In this document: positions 25,535 to 33,993 of the stretch, piece by piece
Position numbering within the stretch: position 1 is the first letter of the stretch
How the letters are laid out: each line of letters starts with the position of its first letter
Assembly (NCBI RefSeq): GCF_001610875.1
Contig: NZ_CP011272.1
Coordinates: 310,001 to 374,000, forward strand
DNA length: 64,000 nucleotides
Reading direction: 5' to 3'
Source: Pirellula sp. SH-Sr6A
GTDB lineage: Bacteria > Planctomycetota > Planctomycetia > Pirellulales > Pirellulaceae
Translations under genes and position numbers: made by a program
Notes under the pieces: model-generated
What the model saw: the letters and a program-made list of their open reading frames with translations, nothing else
Told to the model about the DNA's origin: nothing
Database searches by the model: none

Positions 25535-26753
25535 GGAGGACAAGGACGATAGAAATGACAGCGACACTCGCGAACACGCTGAAAATCCCGAACAGCGGAA
25601 CGTTACGGTCTTGAAGTTCGCCAAAGCCCCAATCGGCGAGACCGCCACAACTGATACTGACCAAATTCATCAGTCCGTATCCACTGGCTCTCAAGTGCGG
25701 TTTTGTGATTTGGCAAAGGATCGGCATATTGTTGCAATCAAAGAATCCCCAGCCCAGTCCGAAGAGCACCAAGAATAAGATTGCGACCAGGAGCATTCCC
25801 GTTTGCGGTGCGTAGCCTACGCCGAACATCGATGGGACGATCATCGACATGCCTAGAGCGCTCACGTAGATACGGCCCCGGGAAGTTTTCATCATCCAAC
25901 GATCAGCCAGCCAGCCGCCGATGATGGCGCCGACAATCGCCGCGACCTGCCAGTAGAGGGTTGCTGAGACTCCTGCCATGCCTTGACCAATTCCGAACTC
26001 CTCTTTCAAGATGGATGGCATCCAATCTCGCACCACCCAAGCGGCAAGGGCAGGAAGGGTGAAATACAGCACGAGGAGCACGAAAGACCCATTCGACAGG
26101 AGCGATTTGGTTGACGACAAAATCGATACAGACTCCCGTTTTTCGCCGTTGAGTTGGGGAGAGTCGCGGAGAACGAGGAACAGGGGGAATGCGTAGAGAA
26201 TTCCCACGAGCCCGCAGGCAGCGAATGCCCATCGCCATCCGAGGTCGGGGCTGTCCGCCACATAGCCACTAAAACCGCCGAGAATCACTCCTGCGTAGAT
26301 TCCCATTTGGTGAAGCCCGACGGCTCTCGAACGAGTGCGTCCCACATGGTAGTCGGCGATGAGAGCTAATGCAGCGGGAATGTAGAACGCTTCGCTGATA
26401 CCCATCGCCGCTCTAGCGAATAGAAGTTGCTCGTACGTAGTGACTTGCCCGGTAGCCCACGTTACCAGTGACCAAAAGAATAGGCTCGCGATGATCACTC
26501 CGCGGCGTCCGAATTTGTCTGCGAAATAACCTCCAAATGGACTGACAAACGCGTAGGTCCATTTGAACAATGCGAGAATCCAGCCCCATGCAGCATCGTT
26601 ATCGATTCCAGCAACATCCTGCATCACCGAAGCCTTCATCGAGGCGAGCATTTGGCGATCCAGGTAGTTCAGCAGAGCAACGGGCACCAGCAATGCCACG
26701 ACGATCCAAGCCAGAGATGTCTGCGACTTGGCAGAACCATGAGAAGAGTTCAT
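25488..26753 (-). CDS. Major facilitator superfamily transporter
   Basis: This 421-residue protein has about 12 membrane helices. Typical MFS marks are LLNYLDRQMLASM in helix 1, the loop 2-3 motif GGYFADKFGRRGVIIAS, RAAMGISEAFYIPAALALIADY, and a second loop motif GGWLADRWMMKTSRGRIY. The pattern resembles sugar/organic-acid porters (ACS and related groups), but the substrate cannot be told from sequence. A good ATG lies at 26753. Its neighbours do not hint at the substrate. It overlaps the convergent oxygenase gene at the 3' end. Confidence 0.88.
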   Translation of the reverse strand: MNSSHGSAKSQTSLAWIVVALLVPVALLNYLDRQMLASMKASVMQDVAGIDNDAAWGWILALFKWTYAFVSPFGGYFADKFGRRGVIIASLFFWSLVTWATGQVTTYEQLLFARAAMGISEAFYIPAALALIADYHVGRTRSRAVGLHQMGIYAGVILGGFSGYVADSPDLGWRWAFAACGLVGILYAFPLFLVLRDSPQLNGEKRESVSILSSTKSLLSNGSFVLLVLYFTLPALAAWVVRDWMPSILKEEFGIGQGMAGVSATLYWQVAAIVGAIIGGWLADRWMMKTSRGRIYVSALGMSMIVPSMFGVGYAPQTGMLLVAILFLVLFGLGWGFFDCNNMPILCQITKPHLRASGYGLMNLVSISCGGLADWGFGELQDRNVPLFGIFSVFASVAVISIVLVLLIRPRYSDDSTASDH

Positions 26754-26874
26754 TGTAGCCCCGCCTACTTTCCGATTCGTGCTTGATATTCCTGATCAAG
26801 GGAGAGAGAGGGGGGATAGTCTAGCAAATCAAGGCCGCGTGCGGGGTACGGCCAATGAAATGACAAAACGGACT

Positions 26875-28161
26875 CTACATTGGATTTGGCAATACAACCT
26901 CTGGCTTCAAGGCCTCCACTTGGATGGCAGTGGGCACGGAAGTTGGGATCGATATCGCAGTGGTCGAAGCGCTGAGGGAATCTGATGCGGAAGCTTGAAC
27001 GACAGCGGGTGCCTGAACAAAGACTTCTTCGGGCCCACCTGCGGTGCGCATCATGTTTCGAATCGCTGGCTCCAGATTCTTCGCGTGGAAGGCCAAGCTC
27101 GAAACGCGTCCGCTGCGTGCGATATTCAAACCGACAGCACGTCCCTCGATGTCTACGAGAGGACCTCCGCATTGATGGGGAAGGAGTACCGTGTCGTGCT
27201 GCATGACATTTTGAAAGCCGGTAGCGCGTGCGCTGATTTGGCCGTTCACCTCCATTTCCGTGCTATCGAATAAAGAACTGGTAAGGTCCATCATCTGCGC
27301 GGCAATCGAGACTTTGCGTTCATCACGAAGAATGTCCAAGGCGACCGATTGCCCAGCCTTCAACTCGCGCAGTCGGCTCAGAACTTCCTCCATCGAGGCG
27401 TACGAAATCCCTTCGATGGATTGAATGATATCTCCGACTCTCAGACCGGCTCGATCCGCACCACCACCATCGACGACTGATTCGATCACAGCACCCGTAT
27501 CGCCGGTTGGGGGTGGACCTAATCGTACGCCTAGAACCGGTTTTTCCTTCCGGATGTTACGGTTGGCAACGCTTAAAACTCCGATCGTGAGTGGGGTGGC
27601 TCGTAGGTCGGTGCTGATCAGCCAACCTCCGACGGGAATTTCTTCTGATGTTCCCCATTGGATTGGGAGCAAACCAGTTCGCTCAACCTTAATCAGAACC
27701 AAGTCCATGTCGTCGAGTCGCGCTCGCACTTGGCCGATCGCTTTGGTCTGATCCCACAGTTTGACATCGAACTTTTCTGGCACTTCACTGGATTTGGACA
27801 CGATCCATCCATCGGGATGAACCACCGCACCGAGAGCAGCCTGTCGGTTCCGAACAATGATCTGCACCGTTGACTTGAATGCATCTCCAACCGAATCTTG
27901 GAATGCTCTTAGCGTTTGACGGTGAGTACGCTGATGGGCTCGGTCCGTAAAATTTTGAAACTCTCGTCCCAACGTCCCTGCGCCCTGTTGGACGAGAAGA
28001 GAACTTCCCTCTTCGTAGTTCGAGGAGGCCGTGCCATGTCCAATCGCCAGAGATAGTAACGAGCTATCCAATCGAACTTGGTCGATCAAATCGAGCACGC
28101 AAAAGGAGGCGAGTGACCCAACCAGGAATACTCCAAGCGACCGTTGTATCACTCGTTTCAT
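26875..28161 (-). CDS. HtrA-like exported PDZ protein with degenerate protease site
   Basis: This 428-residue protein has an N-terminal signal/anchor (LGVFLVGSLASFCVLDLI). The chymotrypsin-like fold is recognisable (TVQIIVRNRQAALGAVVHPD; RLDDMDLVLIKVE), but the usual TAAHV is replaced by GWIVSKSSEV, so the catalytic His is missing. A PDZ domain (VLGVRLGPPPTGDTGAVIES; AGLRVGDIIQSIEG) sits in the middle. The serine loop comes only after it and reads LLPHQCGGPLVDIEGRAVGL, with Cys in place of Ser. The Asp remains. A binding or chaperone role is likelier than proteolysis, though this is inference. It follows a canonical HtrA-like gene on the same strand after 206 bases. Confidence 0.85.
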   Translation of the reverse strand: MKRVIQRSLGVFLVGSLASFCVLDLIDQVRLDSSLLSLAIGHGTASSNYEEGSSLLVQQGAGTLGREFQNFTDRAHQRTHRQTLRAFQDSVGDAFKSTVQIIVRNRQAALGAVVHPDGWIVSKSSEVPEKFDVKLWDQTKAIGQVRARLDDMDLVLIKVERTGLLPIQWGTSEEIPVGGWLISTDLRATPLTIGVLSVANRNIRKEKPVLGVRLGPPPTGDTGAVIESVVDGGGADRAGLRVGDIIQSIEGISYASMEEVLSRLRELKAGQSVALDILRDERKVSIAAQMMDLTSSLFDSTEMEVNGQISARATGFQNVMQHDTVLLPHQCGGPLVDIEGRAVGLNIARSGRVSSLAFHAKNLEPAIRNMMRTAGGPEEVFVQAPAVVQASASDSLSASTTAISIPTSVPTAIQVEALKPEVVLPNPM

Positions 28162-28367
28162 CTACGGCTCCTTACTATTCCTTCGTTTCCAAATGATTCG
28201 CGACTCGCCATTCCGATTGCGTTCCACGCTGCTTGGCGAGCATCCATTATAAGTGGTCGTGAAACCGCCGAACAGAAAATTATGGTTGGTTCTGCAGGCG
28301 AGTTCAGTGGAGGGCGAAAGCCTGCGCCCCCGTGTCTCAACGCTGGTGCGAGAGCAAACAGCGAGGT

Positions 28368-29582
28368 TTAAGGGTTCAAGGAACCGATCATGATTCGCAC
28401 GATCATTCTTCTCGAATTGCGTTCCAATTCGACTTCTACCGAATCACCCGGAACCATTGCATCGACGGAATCTTTCAGTTCTTTGAACACGGTGATCTTT
28501 TGACCGTCAAACCGCACAATGATGTCACCCGGTTCAATGCCTGCCCGATCCGCGGGCCCTTTCGGGGTAACCCGCTCGATCACGCAGCGGCCTCCGCTAT
28601 CTTCAACACTCGCTCCCTCTACACCAATGTAGGGGCGAAAGCCGGGGAGCGATCCCCATGCTTCACTGCGGATCAATCGCTCGTGACTTTTGTAGAAGAC
28701 ATCGAGCGGGACGTGCATGTTTTCGTCGACTTCAACGCCGATCCGGCTGTGGATTCCAATCAGCTTGCCTTCCAGGTCGAACAGGGGACCGCCACTATCT
28801 CCTCCGATCAATGCGCAATCGGTGATCAAGGTCGAGTCGATGTTGCGAAGTAATCGTCCGATTCGAACCACCGCTGGGCGATCTTCCTGCCAACCGCCGG
28901 GGTGACCGACCGCCATCACCCAACTACCTGGTTGCAGATCGGTCGAACTTCCTAGCGACGCGTGTGGCCAAGGGTTGTCGGGGCTTCGGACGGGATGGAC
29001 GATCTTGACCAACCCGGCATCTTCATTGCGGTTGAGACCTAGCGACTTGCCCTCAACGCGGGTTCCATCGTGCAAGACAACATGGATCCGTTGATTGGGA
29101 CGACCGGCCACGTGTGCGGCGGTCAGGATGTATCCGTCGCCGCTAACGATGACTCCGCTCCCCTGTGTATTGCCGTGTTGCAAATTGACCGTGACCAAGG
29201 GCGCACGCTTCGCGACTTCGGTTTGCTGCTTTTGCAAGCTGACCAGTTGTTGTTTGTTGTTGGGATCGGTCCCTTTCGCGATCCTCGCGATCTCATCGGA
29301 CAGAGGCACCTTGGTGAGGGCAGTGGGAGCGTCCAAAGAAGTCGAGAAGTAGAGCGGAAGAGCGGGGCGAAGAGCCGTTCGTTGCTCCCCCTCTTGCTCT
29401 TGGACCTTGTCCTGTGCGCTGACCCATCCGCTTGAAAAGGCGATGGCGAGACCGAAGAAGCAACCGGAAATCTGGAGCCACAAACCGGACGGATGCTCGG
29501 CGACCGGCTCAGTAGGAGTAAAGCCGTTGTATCGAATCACTTGGGTCACAGGAAACTCCGAAGTACGGGTTTCGCCTTGCAT
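28368..29582 (-). CDS. HtrA/Deg-type serine protease with PDZ domain
   Basis: This 404-residue exported serine protease acts in envelope protein quality control, by family. The membrane/signal segment is around residues 35-55. The catalytic triad is intact: His157 in YILTAAHVAG, Asp188 in NRNEDAGLVKI and Ser263 in LIGGDSGGPLFDLEGKLIG. A C-terminal PDZ domain spans about 310-404 (YIGVEGASVEDSGGRCVIER; AGIEPGDIIVRFDGQKI). A heptad-like Gln/Lys segment (about 108-126) precedes the protease domain. The ATG at 29582 is clear. The degenerate homologue lies directly downstream, an active/inactive pairing. Confidence 0.9.
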   Translation of the reverse strand: MQGETRTSEFPVTQVIRYNGFTPTEPVAEHPSGLWLQISGCFFGLAIAFSSGWVSAQDKVQEQEGEQRTALRPALPLYFSTSLDAPTALTKVPLSDEIARIAKGTDPNNKQQLVSLQKQQTEVAKRAPLVTVNLQHGNTQGSGVIVSGDGYILTAAHVAGRPNQRIHVVLHDGTRVEGKSLGLNRNEDAGLVKIVHPVRSPDNPWPHASLGSSTDLQPGSWVMAVGHPGGWQEDRPAVVRIGRLLRNIDSTLITDCALIGGDSGGPLFDLEGKLIGIHSRIGVEVDENMHVPLDVFYKSHERLIRSEAWGSLPGFRPYIGVEGASVEDSGGRCVIERVTPKGPADRAGIEPGDIIVRFDGQKITVFKELKDSVDAMVPGDSVEVELERNSRRMIVRIMIGSLNP

Positions 29583-29772
29583 ACGACTTGGGGGATCGAA
29601 GCAAGACCATTACATTGGGTGCAACCGATCTAAACGGCTGTGGAATCGATTATTCGCTAAGCGCAGTCAAATTGAAACCCACCGACTTTAAGAAAAATCC
29701 AAATCTCCCCGTTCACGACAGCATTGGTATGCGGGTTGTAGGAGGTGTAGAAGGTTTAAGGAGAGCCATGCG

Positions 29773-30750
29773 ATGACTTGCCGTCTGATTGTCGGATGCG
29801 GATACGTGGGGATGGAGGTGGCGAAAACGTGGCTTGCCAAAGGGGACCGTGTGCTTGCTGTTACCCGTTCTGCAAGTCGGGCATCGGAGCTTCGACACTC
29901 TGGAATCATCCCGATTATTTGGAATTGGCTCGAGGCCCCTGGCGAAGCATTTCTTCGTGAATGGCGAGGAATATCGTTGGCAGAATCGATCTCAACGGTG
30001 CTCATCGCAGTCTCGCACGCGCCTGTCGAAGAGGTCCCACATTCGGAATCGCATACGCGGGGATTGGAAGAATTGAGGCAATTGCTCGCGAAGGGCGAAA
30101 CGGAAGACGCTTCGGTATCGCAGGAGAGAGTGCGGTGGATTTACTTGTCGACGACAGGCGTGATGTCGGGGGTGAACGACGGTAGCTGGATCGATGAGCA
30201 AGCTTCCGTACAGCCCCAACGGCCCGGGCCAATCGCGGCGGCTGCGGCAGAAGAGTGGATTGCGAGAAACCATGCAGATGGTGATTTTGTTGTCTTGCGG
30301 CCGGCCGGGATCTATGGCCCTGGAAGGCTGCCTAACTGGCAAGCGATCCGGGACCAAACTCCTTTGGGTGCCGATCCCGACAGTTACCTCAACTTGATTC
30401 ACGTGAAAGACCTTGCTGATACCATCGTCTACTTCAGCGAACATACTCCCAAGCATTCGCTTTACTGTGTCAGCGACGGCAATCCCGTTCCGCGAGGGGA
30501 CTACTACCGATTCATCGCCGAGCTAGGAGGTTTTCCCGAGCCTCGCTTTGCTTCCCGCGAGATGTCCGGATCTCTGTCTGCATCAGGGGCATCCGAGGCG
30601 CTTCGCTCCAAGCCTCCTCGATCGTCCGTTAACAAGCGGATCGATTCGCGTCGGTTGCTGAGCGAGCTCCCATTTCGCTTTCGGTTTGAAGATTTTCGAA
30701 GCGGGTTGCAGGATGGATTGCCCTTTCCCAAGCTGCCGTTGTCCTCTTAA
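29773..30750 (+). CDS. SDR-family NAD(P)-dependent epimerase/reductase (YeeZ-like)
   Basis: This 325-residue cytoplasmic Rossmann-fold protein starts LIVGCGYVGMEVAKTWLAKG, the atypical SDR nucleotide motif of YeeZ-type proteins. Further marks are WIYLSTTGVMSGVNDGSWID, a segment ending in AAAAAEEWI where YxxxK is lost or shifted, VVLRPAGIYGPGRLPNW and LIHVKDLADTIVYF. The substrate is unknown. The ATG at 29773 follows GGAG; an ATG 5 bases earlier is out of frame. It is divergent from the HtrA pair. Confidence 0.85.
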   Translation: MTCRLIVGCGYVGMEVAKTWLAKGDRVLAVTRSASRASELRHSGIIPIIWNWLEAPGEAFLREWRGISLAESISTVLIAVSHAPVEEVPHSESHTRGLEELRQLLAKGETEDASVSQERVRWIYLSTTGVMSGVNDGSWIDEQASVQPQRPGPIAAAAAEEWIARNHADGDFVVLRPAGIYGPGRLPNWQAIRDQTPLGADPDSYLNLIHVKDLADTIVYFSEHTPKHSLYCVSDGNPVPRGDYYRFIAELGGFPEPRFASREMSGSLSASGASEALRSKPPRSSVNKRIDSRRLLSELPFRFRFEDFRSGLQDGLPFPKLPLSS

Positions 30751-31149
30751 CGACCTTCCGAGCGACCCGCGTGGGTCTGCAGCTCCACGTCTTTTGCATT
30801 AGTTATTCTTAATGAGCGCCAACAGGCATGCCAAAGCGTCGCTACGACATGTTGTCGCCCGTCTGTTATTTTCGTAAGTTGTTTTCTAGTATGGAGTTAC
30901 GAAACATGACTCACGGCGAGAATTCAGATGTGCTAGCACTGTAGCGGGAGTCGAAACGGCATTTTCTGGCCAAGTCGGGGAAAGAGAGTTTCCCAAAAAG
31001 GGACGATTCGGGTATCCTGAGGTCGTTGTCAGAACATGATCGACAGCCGATCGGAATCTGCGACAGCCCAGTCATCCAAGCGATGGTTGGAGCTCTTTGA
31101 AAAGCGAGAGTCGAGCCTACGGCCACGGGCTTTGCTCCTCACCGCCGAA
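30751..31149. other. Intergenic region before rsmH, no gene seen
   Basis: I see no credible coding frame here. A small GC-rich hairpin (GACCC/GGGTC, about 30767-30780) lies just after the upstream gene's stop but lacks a T-run. A weak TAGTAT box occurs near 30887. The stretch leads into the structured region described next. Confidence 0.4.
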
Positions 31150-31337
31150 GAAGCAGTCGGTCGGTACTTTTTGGAGAGTTCCACCACATTCTCGCAACTG
31201 TGAGCACCTGGCTTCTGTGTTGGACACAGGAGTTTGGGAGGCCGCAGTAAGATCCAGCACCGCGTCTCAGAACGGAAACTTAGAGGGCTTGCTGCGACGG
31301 ACCGGGTGTCGCACCGGTCGGCTGTTTTCTTTTCTTC
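31150..31337 (+). ncRNA. Candidate structured RNA or long structured leader of rsmH
   Basis: This non-coding stretch can fold well. A central hairpin pairs CTTCTGTG (31212-31219) with CACAGGAG (31225-31232) around TTGGA, with one G-U pair and possible extension below. Flanking arms AGTTCC (31177-31183 region) and GGAAACT (about 31274-31280) can pair across it. It ends in a strong hairpin with a T-rich tail (see the terminator entry). The outline, closing arms around a bubble with a terminal hairpin, is reminiscent of 6S RNA, but I see no decisive 6S consensus. It may equally be a regulatory leader of rsmH. Confidence 0.3.
31300..31336 (+). terminator. Terminator-like hairpin just before rsmH
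   Basis: The left arm GACCGGGTG (31300-31308) pairs with CACCGGTC (31312-31319) with one bulged G and a TCG loop. It is followed by TTTTCTTTTCTT (31325-31336). It ends 7 bases before the rsmH start. An overlapping alternative hairpin (TGCGAC 31293-31298 with GTCGCA 31308-31313) would exclude it, as in an attenuator. Confidence 0.45.
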
Positions 31338-31342
31338 AGGAA

Positions 31343-32278
31343 ATGGTCTCTAGGTTGACTTCTCCCACGGTTCACATCCCTGTGATGATGCAGGAGATAT
31401 TGGAATGGTCTGGGCTGGAAGTCGAAGGACGCAGCCCCGATTCCTCGTTTGTTTGGATCGATGGCACGTTGGGAGGAGGCGGTCATGCGCTGGCGATGCT
31501 TTCCCGAATGCGTGACGGCGATTTATTTGTAGGGATCGATCGGGATCCTGTTGCCGTCGAGCGATCCGAGTTGCGGTTGCAGGCCAACCGCAATTGGACC
31601 TGTCGAGCGAAACTCATCGCGACATCGTATCGTGACATCCCTCGCTACATCCAGGATGGAGACATCGAGCCTGCCGATGGAATCCTCCTCGACTTGGGAT
31701 TGTCCAGCGATCAGTTGGCGGACCCTGCGCGAGGATTCTCATTCAAATTGGGTGGGCCGCTTGATCTGCGATTTTCCGAAGACAGCGGAATACCTGCGTC
31801 GCAACTTCTCCAGATCGCTACCGAGAAAGAAATCGCGGACATTATCTACCAATATGGGGAAGAGCGGTTCAGTCGGCGCATCGCGAGGGCCATCGTCGCG
31901 CGGCGACTAGACGATCCGATAGAGACTGCCGAGCAACTCTACGATTTGATCCACCGCGTCATCCCTGGGAAGATCCACGGTCGAATCGATAGTGCGACTC
32001 GTACCTTTCAGGCTTTGCGTATCGCTGTGAATCACGAACTGGATCATCTCAAAGAGGCGCTCCAGTGGCTTCCTGCCTGTTTGAAGCCGAACGGTCGTTT
32101 GTTGATCATTTCCTTCCATTCCTTGGAGGATCGGATGGTCAAGCATGCGTTTCGCGACCATCCCCAATTGGAAGTTCTCACGCGTAAACCCCTCTTGCCG
32201 ACCGAACGAGAAATCGAGGAAAACCCACGATCTCGCAGTGCCAAACTGCGGGTCGCACAGCGTCGAGCTGACGGGTAA
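31343..32278 (+). CDS. rsmH: 16S rRNA (cytosine-1402 N4)-methyltransferase RsmH
   Basis: RsmH methylates N4 of C1402 in the decoding centre of 16S rRNA. The 311-residue protein has the family's usual length. The motifs are HIPVMMQEILEW, the SAM-binding DGTLGGGGHALAMLS, GIDRDPVAVERSE, ADGILLDLGLSSDQLADPAR, GFSFKLGGPLDLRF, IIYQYGEERFSRRIARAI, ATRTFQALRIAVNHELDHL, LLIISFHSLEDRMVK and NPRSRSAKLRVAQR. The frame is open back to 31097, but the ATG at 31343 with AGGA 5 bases upstream fits the family N-terminus. The usual mraZ/ftsL/ftsI neighbours are absent. Confidence 0.95.
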   Translation: MVSRLTSPTVHIPVMMQEILEWSGLEVEGRSPDSSFVWIDGTLGGGGHALAMLSRMRDGDLFVGIDRDPVAVERSELRLQANRNWTCRAKLIATSYRDIPRYIQDGDIEPADGILLDLGLSSDQLADPARGFSFKLGGPLDLRFSEDSGIPASQLLQIATEKEIADIIYQYGEERFSRRIARAIVARRLDDPIETAEQLYDLIHRVIPGKIHGRIDSATRTFQALRIAVNHELDHLKEALQWLPACLKPNGRLLIISFHSLEDRMVKHAFRDHPQLEVLTRKPLLPTEREIEENPRSRSAKLRVAQRRADG

Positions 32279-32280
32279 AG

Positions 32281-32811
32281 TTACCGGCAACTCAGCAGAT
32301 AGCGTCTTGCTTCGGTAAAGAACGCTTGGAAATCACTGCGCTGGTAATCGGGGTACGTCCATGGCATTGCATTCCACTTTTGATCTCGAAAGGCGAGAGT
32401 GACTTCTGCGTATACGCCGTCTTGAAGATAGATGCGATGCTCGCGATTCTTCGTCGAGGCAAGTACCAATTTCGTCATCGCGAGATATCCCGGGTCGATA
32501 TTGAGAGGTCGAGGTTCGGAATACGTCGCAAGATTAGCAAACTCTTCCTCCCACCCGTTGGTCGTACGCTTATCAGCAGACAAGCAACCGGGGTTGTAGA
32601 GCGGCCGGCATAACGCGAATTGTTTCCAGAGTCCTTCTCCCATGGTTCGGTGGTAGTACTCCGACTCGCGGAAGGCGAATCGTTCGCTGAGCAACGGGAT
32701 GTCTCCCCAAGCTTGGCGAACCCGATCCCAAACCCAATCCAATGCTTCGGGGTAGCGGCTGAAGGCACCGATCAATTGGATGCAAGGCGGATACGATTTG
32801 ATGTCCCCCAT
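32281..32811 (-). CDS. DUF4416 family protein
   Basis: This 176-residue protein has no known function. It matches the DUF4416 pattern: PPCIQLIGAFSRYPEALDWV, LLSERFAFRESEYYHRTMGE, PLNIDPGYLAMTKLVLASTK, HRIYLQDGVYAEVTLAFRDQ and MPWTYPDYQRSDFQAFF. There is no signal peptide or membrane segment, so it is probably cytoplasmic. Its ATG at 32811 lies 15 bases after the thiO stop on the same strand, so it is likely the last gene of the symporter-thiO unit. It ends 2 bases from the convergent rsmH stop. Confidence 0.9.
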   Translation of the reverse strand: MGDIKSYPPCIQLIGAFSRYPEALDWVWDRVRQAWGDIPLLSERFAFRESEYYHRTMGEGLWKQFALCRPLYNPGCLSADKRTTNGWEEEFANLATYSEPRPLNIDPGYLAMTKLVLASTKNREHRIYLQDGVYAEVTLAFRDQKWNAMPWTYPDYQRSDFQAFFTEARRYLLSCR

Positions 32812-32826
32812 GTCGATGCAATCTCT

Positions 32827-33993
32827 TTATTTAGAGTTGTGTCCGCGAAGGACTCGGAACGGCTCCAAATCGATGTCTGTCTCTTCGCCGAACATAAGTT
32901 GTTGCATGAGAAGGGCTGTTCCCGTGGACCAATGGAGTCCATGCCGGAAGTGGCCGGAAGCCACAAACACATTCTCCTGCCCGGGCACCGTCCCCAGGTA
33001 GGGGTAGCTATCAAAGGATCCTGGTCGAAGTCCCGCCCAGGTGCGTTCGACTTTGGCGTGTTTTAGATCGGGTAGAACCGATCCTGCCCACTCGCGCAAC
33101 TCGGAGATCATCGACTCCGTCGTCGACGTGTCGAAACCCACTTCCTCCTCGCATGAACCCGCCAGCAGATAGCCGTCGTCGCGAGGTACCAGATACCGAT
33201 GCCCTTCATTGATGATAAACGGGAACTTCGGTGCATCCAGTTTGTAAAGAACCATCTGACCGCGGACTGGCATGATCCCTGTCTCGATGCCCCATAACCC
33301 GAGCAGTTGTCGGGACCAAGCCCCCGCAGTGAGGCATACACGCAATGTACGGATCGTCTTTCCGGTCTGATCTCGACCTATCAAAGTCGAGGCTGCCCCC
33401 ACATGTCCTGCATCACGCTCGAAGGAAACGATTTCTCGGTCGTTCGCGAGATGAACGCCCAGTCTCCGATTAGCTTCCACCAAGGCGTCGATGTGATACG
33501 GATTGCGGACTCGGCAGTCATCCGGCAGCCACCAACATTCGCCGTCCATCCGAAAGGGGAGGGAATTGGCTAGTGCGGGGATACGCTCCCTCGACTCTTG
33601 CGATGTGAGCCGTTCATAAGCGATTCCGTGATCGTCCCACCACATCTCATTGGCGATGAGGGTTGCGCGTTCGGCAGGAGTTCTGGCGAGATAGACTCCA
33701 CCGCATTCGCGATATTCGCTGTCAATGCCCGTGAGATCGCGCAACTCTGCTGCCCATCTTCGGTGCAATCGATGGGAGAGAGCCCGCAGTTGCTCGATGG
33801 GGTCGAGCGCTTCGACGGTCGCTCCCGCTGGTAGGATGCCAGCACCCGCCCACGAAGCCCCCCGCCCAAAGCGCCCGCGATCGACCACGAGTACCTTCCA
33901 TCCCTGTTTCGCACACTGGTAGGCAATCGAGAGCCCGATCACTCCGCCCCCGCAGACCAGCAAATCCCATCCATCTTGATCCATGCGAATCAC
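32827..33993 (-). CDS. thiO: Glycine oxidase ThiO-like FAD-dependent amine oxidase
   Basis: This 388-residue flavoprotein of the DAO family in characterised members oxidises glycine to dehydroglycine for the thiazole of thiamine. The N-terminal FAD motif is LLVCGGGVIGLSIAYQCAKQ, followed by GRGASWAGAGILPAG. Further marks are WWLPDDCRVRNPYHIDALVE, GIMPVRGQMVLYK, WAGLRPGSFDSYPYLGTVPG and VFVASGHFRHGLHWSTGTA. The start is either a GTG at 33993, overlapping the symporter stop as GTGA, or the ATG at 33984. No other thiamine gene is adjacent. The next upstream gene, an amino-acid symporter, could supply the substrate. Confidence 0.87.
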   Translation of the reverse strand: MIRMDQDGWDLLVCGGGVIGLSIAYQCAKQGWKVLVVDRGRFGRGASWAGAGILPAGATVEALDPIEQLRALSHRLHRRWAAELRDLTGIDSEYRECGGVYLARTPAERATLIANEMWWDDHGIAYERLTSQESRERIPALANSLPFRMDGECWWLPDDCRVRNPYHIDALVEANRRLGVHLANDREIVSFERDAGHVGAASTLIGRDQTGKTIRTLRVCLTAGAWSRQLLGLWGIETGIMPVRGQMVLYKLDAPKFPFIINEGHRYLVPRDDGYLLAGSCEEEVGFDTSTTESMISELREWAGSVLPDLKHAKVERTWAGLRPGSFDSYPYLGTVPGQENVFVASGHFRHGLHWSTGTALLMQQLMFGEETDIDLEPFRVLRGHNSK

